Of a stretch of 41,566 bases of DNA, positions 8,357 to 16,866 are shown in pieces. The position numbers and the translations under genes were made by a program. Position 1 is the stretch's first letter, and each line of letters starts with the position of its first letter. The DNA lies in assembly GCA_011525195.1 (NCBI GenBank), contig WTIP01000003.1, positions 1 to 41,566 on the forward strand, read 5' to 3'. Below the pieces are notes generated by a model. It searched no databases. It saw nothing but the letters and a program-made list of their open reading frames with translations, and was not told the origin of the DNA. The DNA is from Flavobacteriales bacterium. GTDB taxonomy: Bacteria > Bacteroidota > Bacteroidia > Flavobacteriales > Flavobacteriaceae.

Positions 8357-8380
8357 AAAAACCGCTAAAGAGCGGTTTTT
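8357..8380 (-). terminator. intrinsic terminator downstream of queA
   Basis: A 10-bp perfect stem, AAAAACCGCT and AGCGGTTTTT, with a 4-nt loop. On the reverse strand it begins 5 bp after the queA stop and ends in a T-run. It lies 14 bp before the rlmN start codon, so rlmN must rely on read-through or on a promoter within or after the hairpin. The stem is A/T-flanked on both sides and could work in either direction. Confidence 0.88.
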
Positions 8381-8385
8381 AATTT

Positions 8386-9435
8386 TTACAATATCAACAT
8401 GGCATCGCCATAAGAATAAAAATTATATTTTTCTTTTATAGCCATTTTATAAGCTTCCATAATAAAATCAGGATCTGCAAAGGCAGAGACCATCATTAAT
8501 AGGGTAGATTTTGGTGTGTGAAAATTAGTAATCATACAATTTGCTATTGAAAAATCATAAGGGGGAAAGATGAATTTATGAGTCCATCCCTGGTATTCAT
8601 TAAGCCTCCCCGCTGAAGAAACTGAACTTTCCAAACCGCGCATTACTGTAGTTCCAACAGCGCAAATTTTTCTGCGTTCTTCTATTGCTTTATTCACTTT
8701 ACTGACAGCTGTAGAATCAATTATTAATTCTTCAGAATCCATTTTATGTTTCGATAAGTCTTCAACCTCTACGGGACTGAAGGTGCCCAAGCCCACATGA
8801 AGTGTTAACTCGGCCAAATCAATTCCTTTAATTTCCAATCGCTTTAGTAAATGCTTTGAAAAATGTAAACCCGCTGTAGGGGCAGCTACCGCACCTTCGT
8901 GCTTGGCATAAATCGTTTGGTAGCGCTCTTTGTCTGCTTCATCTGTTTCCCGCTTGATGTATTTTGGCAAAGGCGTTTGCCCAAGCTCTTTTAGTTTGGT
9001 TCTGAATTCAGCATAGCTTCCGTCAAATAAAAAACGCAGTGTTCTTCCTCGAGAAGTAGTATTGTCTATAACTTCAGCTACTAAACTCTCATCGTCTCCA
9101 AAATAGAGTTTATTTCCTATCCTTATCTTTCGTGCAGGGTCTACTAATACATCCCATAAACGCTGCTCCTCATTGAGTTCGCGCAATAAAAAAACTTCAA
9201 TTCGCGCACCTGTTTTTTCTTTATTCCCGAAAAGTCTTGCTGGAAAAACTTTGGTATTATTTAAAACCATAACATCGCCCTCATCAAAATAGTTGATGAC
9301 ATCTTTAAAAGTACAATGCTCGATTTTCTCTTCTTTTCTGTGGAGGACCATGAGTCTAGATTCATCGCGATCAGGCGCTGGACGTTGTGCTAATAAAGCC
9401 TTAGGTAGTTCGAATTGGAATTCAGATAATTTCAT
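8386..9435 (-). CDS. queA: S-adenosylmethionine:tRNA ribosyltransferase-isomerase QueA
   Basis: A 349-residue enzyme that transfers and isomerises the ribosyl moiety of SAM onto preQ1-modified tRNA, making epoxyqueuosine in the queuosine pathway. Family hallmarks are the N-terminal [23 protein letters not shown], the block [21 protein letters not shown], and the C-terminal [16 protein letters not shown]. Length is normal and the ATG start fits the conserved N-terminus. A TATATTTG promoter element lies 18 bp upstream, and a strong terminator follows the stop, so it looks like a one-gene unit. Confidence 0.96.
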   Translation of the reverse strand: MKLSEFQFELPKALLAQRPAPDRDESRLMVLHRKEEKIEHCTFKDVINYFDEGDVMVLNNTKVFPARLFGNKEKTGARIEVFLLRELNEEQRLWDVLVDPARKIRIGNKLYFGDDESLVAEVIDNTTSRGRTLRFLFDGSYAEFRTKLKELGQTPLPKYIKRETDEADKERYQTIYAKHEGAVAAPTAGLHFSKHLLKRLEIKGIDLAELTLHVGLGTFSPVEVEDLSKHKMDSEELIIDSTAVSKVNKAIEERRKICAVGTTVMRGLESSVSSAGRLNEYQGWTHKFIFPPYDFSIANCMITNFHTPKSTLLMMVSAFADPDFIMEAYKMAIKEKYNFYSYGDAMLIL

Positions 9436-9453
9436 TGTTATAGTTTAAAGCGG

Positions 9454-9484
9454 CAAATATAGTGTCTGGCCTAGGGCCTTGTCA
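9454..9484 (-). promoter_or_regulatory. putative promoter of queA
   Basis: On the reverse strand a TTG (start of TTGACA) is followed after 21 bp by TATATTTG (9461-9454), fitting the Bacteroidota -33/-7 pattern. The spacer holds the near-palindrome GGCCCTAGGCC, which may or may not be meaningful. The queA ATG is 18 bp downstream of the -7 element. Confidence 0.55.
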
Positions 9485-9497
9485 AGTAAATTGGACT

Positions 9498-10721
9498 TTA
9501 TCTGCGTGTAATTTGAAAATTTAATTGTTTTAAGTCTTCCCAAAAGGTAGGATAAGACTTAGAAACAACCTGGGCGTCTTCAATCACTATAGGGACTTTA
9601 AGGGCTAAAGGAGCAAAAGCCATTGCCATTCGGTGGTCATTATAGGTAGGAATACTACAATTAGAATTAAGATTAGAACAGGGATCTAGGATTAAACTAT
9701 CTGCCGTAATTTTAACAGAAGCGCCCAACTTTGTTAGCTCATTATAAAGTGCCTGTAAGCGATCTGTTTCTTTAATTTTTAAGGTGTGTAATCCTTCTAG
9801 TCTACACCCAATACCCAGACCTAAACAGCTTACTGCTATAGTTTGTGCGATATCGGGCGCCTTTACTAGGTTCCATTGGAGTATTTCAGGGACCTCAACC
9901 GCTACTTTTTTTAGCTTTAGAACCTGATTTTCTAATGACGCACTTATTCCGAGCTGCTTGTAGATTTCCATAAGCACACGATCTCCTTGTAAGCTGTTTT
10001 CTCGATAGCTTTTTAAATGAATTGTTCCAAAATCAGACAGTGAAAGTATACTGAAAAAATAAGAGGCTGAACTCCAATCAGACTCTACAATTTGTTGATT
10101 GAGGACAGGCTTCTTTAAGGGATTTACGGTTATTATTTGCCCTTCAAATTGGGGATCAGCACCAATACGTTTCAATAAAGAGCAGGTCATTTCTATATAA
10201 GGAACAGAGGTGATTTTACCTACTAATTCGAGCTTTAGTCCCGCTTCTAAAACTGGACCTATAAGTAAGAGTGCTGAAATATATTGGCTGCTGATATCAG
10301 CAGGCAATTGCACTGTTCCTCCCCTTAATTTTTTTCCTTTAATTCTCAAAGGCGGATAGCCTTCTTCTTTTTCATAGCTTATTGTGGCCCCTAAAGCACG
10401 AAGTGCCTCAACTAAAACTTTAATAGGGCGTTCTTGCATGCGTTCAGAACCAGTGAGGAGCACTTCTCTTCCTTCTGCTAGAGAAAAATAGGCGGTAAGA
10501 AAGCGCATAGCGGTCCCAGCATGGTGTACATCGATCAGGTCAGAGGTTGAAGACAGTGCCTTTTTCATTACCTCACTGTCGTCAGAGGATGAAGTATTGG
10601 CAATCGAAAATCCGGGGAATAAAGCTTGTAAAAGTAAGAGTCTATTGGTCTCGCTTTTAGAACCCGTAATTTGCAACTTCGATGTACATGCCCCAGTGGG
10701 GTGCGAGAGGTTTACATTCAT
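9498..10721 (-). CDS. aroA: 3-phosphoshikimate 1-carboxyvinyltransferase (EPSP synthase)
   Basis: A 407-residue EPSP synthase that transfers the enolpyruvyl group of PEP to shikimate-3-phosphate in aromatic amino acid synthesis. The substrate-binding Lys is in ITGSKSETNRLLLL near residue 20; the PEP-site region reads DVHHAGTAMRFLTAYF, where Bacteroidota sequences typically show AGTAMRF in place of the LGNAGTA seen in E. coli. KETDRL and YNDHRMAMAFAPLA are the other conserved sites. The ATG overlaps the TGA of the preceding MazG-like gene by 4 bp, so the two form an operon with translational coupling. Confidence 0.95.
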   Translation of the reverse strand: MNVNLSHPTGACTSKLQITGSKSETNRLLLLQALFPGFSIANTSSSDDSEVMKKALSSTSDLIDVHHAGTAMRFLTAYFSLAEGREVLLTGSERMQERPIKVLVEALRALGATISYEKEEGYPPLRIKGKKLRGGTVQLPADISSQYISALLLIGPVLEAGLKLELVGKITSVPYIEMTCSLLKRIGADPQFEGQIITVNPLKKPVLNQQIVESDWSSASYFFSILSLSDFGTIHLKSYRENSLQGDRVLMEIYKQLGISASLENQVLKLKKVAVEVPEILQWNLVKAPDIAQTIAVSCLGLGIGCRLEGLHTLKIKETDRLQALYNELTKLGASVKITADSLILDPCSNLNSNCSIPTYNDHRMAMAFAPLALKVPIVIEDAQVVSKSYPTFWEDLKQLNFQITRR

Positions 10722-11050
10722 TGAGTTTTTAATTTGGGATTATTTTGATGCCTTTCGTGATCACGATTGGATTTAAGTTCTAATTTTTTTTCAAATGCGG
10801 TTTGCAGATCTACCCCTGTTTGATTTGCTAAACAAAGGGCTACAAAAATCACATCCGCCAATTCTTCTCCTAAATCTTTTTGTTTGTCACTTTCTTTTTC
10901 TGATTGCTCACCATAGCGTCTCGCTATAATTCGTGCAACTTCACCGACCTCTTCAGTAAGTTGCGCCATATTGGTAAGCTCATCAAAATAACGGACCCCA
11001 TGGGTTTTTATCCATTCATCGACTTTCTTTTGTGCTCCTTCTAAATCCAT
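10718..11050 (-). CDS. MazG-like nucleotide pyrophosphohydrolase
   Basis: A 110-residue all-alpha NTP pyrophosphatase of the MazG/iMazG type. It carries the metal-binding pattern EEVGEVARIIARR followed by GEELADVIF, that is ExxE plus ExxD. Such enzymes hydrolyse (d)NTPs to monophosphates and are thought to clean aberrant nucleotides. The track start at 11056 is TTG; the ATG at 11050 (MDLEGAQKKVDEW) is preferred. A -7 element ends only 3 bp upstream of that ATG, so the transcript probably has no leader. The stop overlaps the aroA start by 4 bp. Confidence 0.9.
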   Translation of the reverse strand: MDLEGAQKKVDEWIKTHGVRYFDELTNMAQLTEEVGEVARIIARRYGEQSEKESDKQKDLGEELADVIFVALCLANQTGVDLQTAFEKKLELKSNRDHERHQNNPKLKTQ

Positions 11051-11053
11051 AGT

Positions 11054-11061
11054 CAAAAATA
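11054..11061 (-). promoter_or_regulatory. -7 promoter element of the mazG-aroA operon
   Basis: TATTTTTG on the reverse strand matches TAnnTTTG exactly and ends 3 bp before the ATG at 11050. If it is used, transcription should begin at or beside the A of the start codon. No clear -33 TTTG was found at the expected distance. Confidence 0.5.
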
Positions 11062-11100
11062 CGGATAAATCTTGGTATCCCCATTACCTATACTTGGGAG

Positions 11101-11796
11101 TTATAACAGCTTTGTTAGCTCTTCCAAGGAATTGATAATGGGACAGTGTGTATGAAGCGCTTCATCATGAGAATTAAAGTGTATGGCGTGCATCCCTTGA
11201 TTCAATGCCCCTAAAATATCGGCCTCTAAACTATCTCCTATCATTAAAGCCTTTTCTGGATTTGTCTTGGTTTGTTCCAAAGCGGTTTTAAAAATTTGAG
11301 GATGCGGCTTTTTTACCCCTACACCTTCTGCTGTAAAAATAAAATCAAAAAAAGGGGCTAAGCCTGAATTTTTGATTTTATAGTGCTGAACTTTTTCAAA
11401 TCCATTGGTAATGACATGTAGTTTGTAATGCGGGCTTAATTTATTTAATACCTCCAGCGCCCCCTCAAATAAATGAGTAAAACTACTCAGATGATCAATA
11501 TAAGCCACCGCTATTTCATTAATTTGTGACTCCCCGATGGAGAAGTTTAACTTTTGAAAAGTCTCAGCCAATCGCTGATATCGCAATCTTTCTTTACTTA
11601 TTTTATTTTCTCTATACAATTTCCAATAAGCGTGGTTGATGGGTTTATAGTGCATGACAAATTGATCCAAATCAACAGCAACTTCCCTTTCCAAAAAAAC
11701 TTTTTTAAAAGTGAGGTAAGAATTGGTTTCGAAATCCCAGAGGGTATGGTCTAAATCAAAAAATAAATCTGTTACTAATACTTTTAATTCGCTCAC
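11101..11796 (-). CDS. YjjG-family noncanonical pyrimidine nucleotidase (HAD superfamily)
   Basis: A 231-residue HAD hydrolase with a helical cap, resembling E. coli YjjG, which dephosphorylates pyrimidine nucleoside monophosphates including noncanonical ones. Motif I is FFDLDHTLWD, motif II is VITNG, the Lys of motif III is in GVGVKKPHPQIF, and motif IV is MIGDSLEADILGA. The start is GTG (MSELKVLVTDLFFDLDHT), overlapping the TGA of the upstream gene by 4 bp, which indicates coupling. It is the last gene of a radC, deacetylase-like, yjjG-like run. Exact substrate is inferred from family only. Confidence 0.9.
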   Translation of the reverse strand: MSELKVLVTDLFFDLDHTLWDFETNSYLTFKKVFLEREVAVDLDQFVMHYKPINHAYWKLYRENKISKERLRYQRLAETFQKLNFSIGESQINEIAVAYIDHLSSFTHLFEGALEVLNKLSPHYKLHVITNGFEKVQHYKIKNSGLAPFFDFIFTAEGVGVKKPHPQIFKTALEQTKTNPEKALMIGDSLEADILGALNQGMHAIHFNSHDEALHTHCPIINSLEELTKLL

Positions 11797-13082
11797 TTAA
11801 TATAGTTTTTCAGTGCAATGAAATTGGGTGCTTTCTGTCTTTTTTTATTCAAAAACCCGTTACTGACTGCAATAATCAGCTCGTTACAAGGTAGCGGTAA
11901 ATTTTCATAAATAGTCTCTAGTTTATTGAATACCGCCGCTTTTTTTCCTTTTTTTAAGGCCTTTTCCTCTGCTATTACAGGAGCTACTTTAAGGGGAAGT
12001 TGCACTTCATTAGTAAGATCATAAAAATAAAAAGGAGTTGCAGTGCTGGCACGAAAGCCTAAAAGACCCGAATAACCCATACTGAAATCTTCAGTAAATT
12101 CATGGGCGACAAGCTCTTTGTAAAGCTGCACAAAAGGCACATAGGCAAATTGTACACGACAACACTTTACCTGCCTGCGTGTCAACTGATAAAAATCTCT
12201 TTTCTCTTTATTCATCTGCTGATCTGGTTTCAGCTGTGCCTGAGCTGAGAGCAATAAGCCAAGGGGATAGAAATCCCCCGTTTGTTTAATTCGATATTGA
12301 AAACTGTGATTAAAGATTGAAAGATTGGTCTCATAAATTGAACTTTTGGCATAGCGAAAGAAAACATGTGGGGTAACAGCAGCATTTTTAAATAGGTCCT
12401 CCCAGGAACTAAAAGTATCATAGGGGTCTTGCTCTATTCTTAGATAGACTGCCAGCTGCTTATAAAGCGCTAGAAAATCAAAATTTATGAGGGCCTTAAA
12501 AAATAATTCTATAACAACTAAAAGTGAACGATGACTGTACTTAAAAGCAAGGGGTACATCCACTATTAGTTTTTTCTGCGGTTTTTTTTTGCTCAGGGGG
12601 GGCAAGTCCGCAAAGACTTCACTCATGAGCCCATAGAGTTTAAATACCCATAAATCGATTAAAGGTTGCTCCAAGAAGTCTTCTTTAAGGGCGATACTCT
12701 GTTTAGCATCAAACAACCCCTTTTCAGATTTTAATTGAGGTCCCATTTCTTCATACCTACTCAAAAGGAAAAAACTGGCAGCAAATAAATCAAAAGGGAG
12801 ACTACTCTCCTTCACTGTTTTAAAAAAGCAAGGAAGTTCCTCCCAGTCCGATCGAACAATTTGAATATCATTTATTCCGCGTTCGAATAAGAGCGGGTGT
12901 GCTGCTATAAAAAATTCATCTCCCAAAGGCTTAAAAGTATAACTCATTTTAGGGCCAGAGTGCGCGACAAAGGCTTCAACTGCCGTAGTAAATTGTACAG
13001 GCAAATTCAGCATATTTTCAAAAATATGCTTAAAAATATAGCTCAGTCTGGGTGCTATTTTATGTGTATAGACAAGAAGCAT
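11793..13082 (-). CDS. polysaccharide-deacetylase-family protein (DUF7033 type), catalytic residues not conserved
   Basis: A 429-residue protein resembling flavobacterial proteins annotated as polysaccharide deacetylases with an N-terminal DUF7033-like region (MLLVYTHKIAPRLSYIFKHI) and a C-terminal NodB-like part (DFSMGYSGLLGFRASTATPFYFYDL). NodB enzymes need an Asp-Asp pair and a His-x3-His metal site. Here the first motif reads LIVDVPLAF (Asp175, but Pro177 where a second Asp is usual), and the segment where a His-Pro-Ser motif would fall reads GLLLSAQ (275-281). Metal-dependent catalysis is therefore doubtful. No signal peptide. Its ATG directly follows the radC TAA (TAAATG), and its end overlaps the HAD gene by 4 bp. 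The fold assignment is from family memory. Confidence 0.72.
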   Translation of the reverse strand: MLLVYTHKIAPRLSYIFKHIFENMLNLPVQFTTAVEAFVAHSGPKMSYTFKPLGDEFFIAAHPLLFERGINDIQIVRSDWEELPCFFKTVKESSLPFDLFAASFFLLSRYEEMGPQLKSEKGLFDAKQSIALKEDFLEQPLIDLWVFKLYGLMSEVFADLPPLSKKKPQKKLIVDVPLAFKYSHRSLLVVIELFFKALINFDFLALYKQLAVYLRIEQDPYDTFSSWEDLFKNAAVTPHVFFRYAKSSIYETNLSIFNHSFQYRIKQTGDFYPLGLLLSAQAQLKPDQQMNKEKRDFYQLTRRQVKCCRVQFAYVPFVQLYKELVAHEFTEDFSMGYSGLLGFRASTATPFYFYDLTNEVQLPLKVAPVIAEEKALKKGKKAAVFNKLETIYENLPLPCNELIIAVSNGFLNKKRQKAPNFIALKNYIK

Positions 13083-13781
13083 TTATAGAATTTCTCGATC
13101 AGCAAAGCTAAAATACCCTTTTTCTGAAATAATTAGATGGTCCAAAAGCGTAAGCGCTAAATAAGAAGCTGCCTGTTTAAACTGGGCCGTTAGTTGGCGG
13201 TCAGATGCACTTGATGTGAGACTCCCCGAGGGGTGATTGTGAACTAAAATTAAAGCAGTGGCTTCTAATTCAAAAGGGCGCTTTAAAGCCAGACGAATAT
13301 CGACTACTGTGGCGGTGATCCCTCCTTGACTTAAACGAAACTTTTCCAATAGCTTTGAGGATTAATTTAAATAAAGTACCCAAAACTCTTCGTGCGGTAA
13401 TAGCGCTAATTCATAGCGCATATGCTCATAGACAAATTTACTCTGAGTCAATACTATAGGAGCTTTACTTTTTTGCTCAGCCAGACGTTTACTCAGTGCG
13501 AGAGCTGCTTTTATTTTTACGGCCTTAACTTTTCCTATTCCCTTAAATTTGACCAAGTGCTCTAAGGGAAGCTGTTGGAGTTTTTGAAGGTTATTCTCTA
13601 CACTGGCTAAAATGCGCTTCATCAATTCTACCGCGCTTTCTTGTGTTGAACCACTGCCTATAATTATTGCTATCAACTCTGCTTTACTGAGGGTTGCAGC
13701 ACCTTGATGCCACAATTTTTCTCTTTGACGATCAACGAATTCCCAATCTTTTATAGTAAAGGATTTTGGCGGTTTTGACAT
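13083..13781 (-). pseudogene. radC: radC (JAB-domain DNA repair-associated protein) interrupted by one in-frame TAA
   Basis: Two ORFs in the same frame together make a normal-length RadC-like protein of about 231 residues. The upstream part (13362-13781, 139 aa) has the helix-hairpin-helix-like N-terminal domain (LVKFKGIGKVKAVKIKAAL) and ends at PHEEFWVLYLN. The downstream part (13083-13349 in the track, beginning at TTG) holds the JAMM/MPN metal site LVHNHPSGSLTSSASD. Between them the frame reads LN-stop-SSKLLEKFRLS; intact RadC proteins usually have Gln or similar there, and TAA is one C-to-T change from CAA. Nothing else is damaged, so the mutation is recent, a sequencing error, or is read through. 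The stop TAA at 13083 abuts the next gene. Confidence 0.85.
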
Positions 13782-13837
13782 GGGGCTTTAAGTCTCCTAA
13801 AGATACTGTATTTTGGAAAGAAAATTCAATCAGCGAA

Positions 13838-15190
13838 TTAAAATCTTTCCTTCAAGTGTTCCCAGTCTATTCTTCCAAAACTCCCTGAACTCATCATGAC
13901 CAGTACTTCGTTTGAAAATTTTCTGCTTAGGAGTACTGAATGAAGTTGGTCTACCTCTGTAATACAAGTCAATGCAGGGTGTTGAAAAGCTTTTTCTATA
14001 AGCAGAGGGGCCAAAGGAGCACGATTTTTTATTTGTAAGGCTTCTGCATCATAAAAAACAATTACCTCGTCTGCATGCGCTAGTGTGTGTGCGTAGTTTT
14101 TAATAAAATATGGGTCTAGACTGCTGTAAGTATGAAGCTCTAAACAAACCGTAAGTTTCTTTTTTTCGAATTGCCTTTTTAGGGCTTGACAACTTGCCTC
14201 TACTTTACTAGGGGCATGGGCAAAATCTTTAAAAAGCAGACTGTCTTCACCCTTGACCATAAGTTCCAACCGCTTTGAAGCCCCTTTAAAGCTGAGTATG
14301 GCTTCATAAAAATCTGTACTGTCAATACCCATAAGCTGAGCGATCCACTGGGCACCAGCAAGGTTTTGAAGGTTGTGCGCTCCAAAAATCTGCAAGGGCA
14401 GATCTCCTTCTTCAGTTACTAGATACGTTATCCCCTCACGAATAAAGTGCTGTGGAGTGTGGTAACCCATTTTTTTAATGGGATGCGGATGGGATTCAAC
14501 TAATTTTTTTAATTCCAAATCTGCTTCATTATAAACTAAAACACCCCCTTGGCGAATCGTGCCAATAAATATTTCAAACTGTAATTTGTAGGTGTCATAA
14601 GTAGGAAAAACATTGACATGATCCCAGGCTATACCACTGATAAGCGCAATTTCTGGCGTATACCATAAAAATTTTGGCTGAGGATCAAGGGCTGAAGAAA
14701 GGTATTCATCACCCTCTAATAACATAAAATCATTCTCTGCTGACAAGTTGAATGTTTTTGCACTATTAGAAAGCGGAGCGCCCACCATAAAATCTGTAGG
14801 TTGGTCGTGATAGTTAAGTGCATGCAGCACCATAGAAGTAATAGTGGTCTTACCGTGACTACCTGCAATTACAACTCTAGTTTTTTTTTGGGTTTGTGCT
14901 GCTATAAACTCAGGATAAGACTGAATGGTTAAATTCAACTCTAAGGCGCGCTTCAACTCTGGATTTTCTTTTTTGGCATGCATCCCCAAAACAATGACCT
15001 CAAGTTGTGAGGTTATTTTTTCAGGAAACCATCCCAAAGCATCAGGTAAAAGTCCTGCTGCTTCTAATTTTGATTTAGAGGGCTCAAATAGGGTGTCATC
15101 GCTACCAGAAACTTCATGTCCCAAGGCTTGCATTTCCAAGGCCAAACTGTGCATCGCACTCCCCCCTATGGCAATAAAATGGATACGCAT
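13838..15190 (-). CDS. mpl: Mur ligase family protein, Mpl-like (UDP-MurNAc:tripeptide ligase)
   Basis: A 450-residue Mur ligase closest to Mpl, which recycles cell-wall peptide by joining L-Ala-gamma-D-Glu-meso-DAP to UDP-MurNAc. The N-terminal Rossmann domain starts [17 protein letters not shown] with SGSDD; the ATP site is AGSHGKTTIT near residue 112; LLEGDEYLSS and WDHVNVFPTYD are the usual central-domain motifs. MurC is the alternative, but Mpl proteins typically have the AMHSLA form rather than GMSG(I/V)A. The ATG overlaps the obgE stop by 1 bp (TAATG), so it is the third gene of adk-obgE-mpl. Confidence 0.85.
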   Translation of the reverse strand: MRIHFIAIGGSAMHSLALEMQALGHEVSGSDDTLFEPSKSKLEAAGLLPDALGWFPEKITSQLEVIVLGMHAKKENPELKRALELNLTIQSYPEFIAAQTQKKTRVVIAGSHGKTTITSMVLHALNYHDQPTDFMVGAPLSNSAKTFNLSAENDFMLLEGDEYLSSALDPQPKFLWYTPEIALISGIAWDHVNVFPTYDTYKLQFEIFIGTIRQGGVLVYNEADLELKKLVESHPHPIKKMGYHTPQHFIREGITYLVTEEGDLPLQIFGAHNLQNLAGAQWIAQLMGIDSTDFYEAILSFKGASKRLELMVKGEDSLLFKDFAHAPSKVEASCQALKRQFEKKKLTVCLELHTYSSLDPYFIKNYAHTLAHADEVIVFYDAEALQIKNRAPLAPLLIEKAFQHPALTCITEVDQLHSVLLSRKFSNEVLVMMSSGSFGRIDWEHLKERF

Positions 15191-16200
15191 TAGCTAATTG
15201 AGGTAGTTAATTCTTTCCACAGCAGGTCTTTTAGGGCGGTCAATTGATATTGGGTCACACTTGAAATTATTACATGCGGAATTGATTGAAAGATATTTTT
15301 CATCTCTTGTTTGTATTCCTCTATAAGTTCTTCATCCAGTAAATCTGCTTTAGATAGTACTACGATATATTTTTTATCAATTAATTCAGGATTGTACTTA
15401 ATTAATTCTTTTCGCAAAATTTCAAATGCTTTTTGAAGATCTGGAGTGTCTGCAGGCAGCAAATAAAGCAAAATAGAATTGCGCTCTATATGCCTTAAAA
15501 AATAATGTCCTAATCCTTTTCCCTCAGCAGCCCCTTCTATAATTCCGGGTATATCCGCCATGACAAAAGATTGATAATCCCGATACTGAACAATGCCTAA
15601 ATTGGGTTTTAAAGTGGTAAATTCATAATCGGCAATTTTAGGCTTTGCTGATGTTAATGCTGCGAGTAATGTAGATTTTCCTGCATTGGGAAACCCAACC
15701 AACCCTACGTCGGCAAGTACTTTAAGTTCTAAAGTTACTGCCAGTTCTCTACCGGCTAATCCGGGTTGGGCATAGCGGGGGGTTTGGCGGGTAGACGATT
15801 TAAAGTGCCAGTTTCCTCTCCCTCCTAGGCCACCTTCCAGGAGTCGTTTTTCTTGTCCTGCCTCTGTTATTTCAAACAAAATTTCATCTGTTGAGGTATT
15901 GCGCACAACAGTCCCTACTGGTACTTCTATATAGAGATCTTCTCCTTGGGCGCCACTACTTCTATTTTTACTGCCATCCCCTCCATGACCTGCAGCAAAA
16001 TGCCTTTTAAATTTAAAATTATAAAGTGTCCAAAGTTGCGGATTTCCTTTTATGATCACGTGTCCTCCGCGGCCGCCATCACCCCCATCAGGGCCCCCTT
16101 TAGTAATAAATTTTTCGCGGTGTAAGTGTACAGAACCTTTGCCTCCTTTACCAGAAGCGACTTGGAGTTTAACATAATCGACAAAGTTCCCCTCTGTCAT
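15190..16200 (-). CDS. obgE: GTPase ObgE/CgtA
   Basis: A 336-residue Obg GTPase involved in late large-subunit ribosome assembly and stress control. The glycine-rich Obg fold covers about 1-160 ([32 protein letters not shown]), followed by the G domain with [23 protein letters not shown] and SKAD. The variable C-terminal extension of some Obg proteins is absent. It begins 3 bp after the adk stop and overlaps the mpl start by 1 bp, forming one operon. Confidence 0.97.
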   Translation of the reverse strand: MTEGNFVDYVKLQVASGKGGKGSVHLHREKFITKGGPDGGDGGRGGHVIIKGNPQLWTLYNFKFKRHFAAGHGGDGSKNRSSGAQGEDLYIEVPVGTVVRNTSTDEILFEITEAGQEKRLLEGGLGGRGNWHFKSSTRQTPRYAQPGLAGRELAVTLELKVLADVGLVGFPNAGKSTLLAALTSAKPKIADYEFTTLKPNLGIVQYRDYQSFVMADIPGIIEGAAEGKGLGHYFLRHIERNSILLYLLPADTPDLQKAFEILRKELIKYNPELIDKKYIVVLSKADLLDEELIEEYKQEMKNIFQSIPHVIISSVTQYQLTALKDLLWKELTTSIS

Positions 16201-16203
16201 AAA

Positions 16204-16779
16204 CTAAGAAAGACTATTGATCAGTTCAGTAAGTCGCTCCGTAATGGCTTCTATGGAACCAATGCCACTGACACTCTGAAATTTACCTTGTTTTGTATAA
16301 TAATCCCTTAAAGGAGCTGTTTTGAGGTTGTACTCTTCAAAACGGTTTCGGATTTTGGCTTCATCTTGGTCATCGGTACGGCCGCTACTTTTGCCGCGCT
16401 CTAAAAGTCGATCTACGAGGACATCATCAGCCGCCTCCAGAGCGATGGTGGCAGAAATCGACATGTTTTTTTCTTTTAAAAAAGCATCTAAGGCTTCCGC
16501 CTGTGCCTTTGTTCTGGGGAATCCATCAAAAATAAATCCTTGGGCTTTCGGGTTTTTATCCACCTCGGCTTCCAACATATCTATCGTAACTTGATCTGGA
16601 ACTAAATCGCCCTGATCCATATATGATTTTGCCAAAAGACCAAGGGGGGTTTCGTTTTGAATATTGGATCGAAAAAGGTCTCCTGTAGAAATATGAACCA
16701 AATTGAATTGTTCTTTTAAAAAGGAGGCTTGTGTTCCCTTACCTGCTCCAGGTTTTCCGAATAAAACAAGATTTATCAT
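16204..16779 (-). CDS. adk: adenylate kinase
   Basis: A 191-residue adenylate kinase (ATP + AMP = 2 ADP). The P-loop is GKPGAGKGTQA near residue 8, the AMP-binding region is HISTGDLFRS, the motif DGFPRT is present, and the Arg cluster is in LLERGKSSGRTDDQ. The LID is the short form without zinc cysteines, which accounts for the length. It leads the adk-obgE-mpl operon and is divergent from purK, each with its own TAnnTTTG element in the shared 87-bp gap. Confidence 0.97.
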   Translation of the reverse strand: MINLVLFGKPGAGKGTQASFLKEQFNLVHISTGDLFRSNIQNETPLGLLAKSYMDQGDLVPDQVTIDMLEAEVDKNPKAQGFIFDGFPRTKAQAEALDAFLKEKNMSISATIALEAADDVLVDRLLERGKSSGRTDDQDEAKIRNRFEEYNLKTAPLRDYYTKQGKFQSVSGIGSIEAITERLTELINSLS

Positions 16780-16795
16780 AAATTGAGATTTGTGT

Positions 16796-16803
16796 CAAAG
16801 ATA
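16796..16803 (-). promoter_or_regulatory. -7 promoter element of adk
   Basis: TATCTTTG on the reverse strand matches TAnnTTTG and lies 16 bp upstream of the adk ATG. It is back-to-back with the purK element 43 bp away, making a divergent promoter region. Confidence 0.5.
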
Positions 16804-16845
16804 CCCATTTTATATGGGTTTTTTCTATTCCAAAAAACTTATGCG

Positions 16846-16853
16846 TATTTTTG
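16846..16853 (+). promoter_or_regulatory. -7 promoter element of purK
   Basis: TATTTTTG matches TAnnTTTG exactly and ends 13 bp before the purK ATG at 16867. Its position supports that ATG over the track start at 16783, which would put the promoter inside the gene. Confidence 0.55.
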
Positions 16854-16866
16854 CAAAAAGCGAAAG

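Noticed and set aside
9470-9482. GGCCCTAGGCC palindrome as a terminator for aroA
   Set aside because: The stem is only 4 bp, there is no T-run, and it falls in the spacer of the queA promoter; at most it is an operator candidate.
13083-13349. 88-aa ORF as an independent JAB-domain gene
   Set aside because: It is in frame with the upstream ORF, starts at a TTG with no promoter or leader of its own, and together the two match a normal RadC with one stop codon between.
16783-16866. N-terminal extension of PurK
   Set aside because: It begins at TTG and contains the purK -7 element; family length fits the ATG at 16867.
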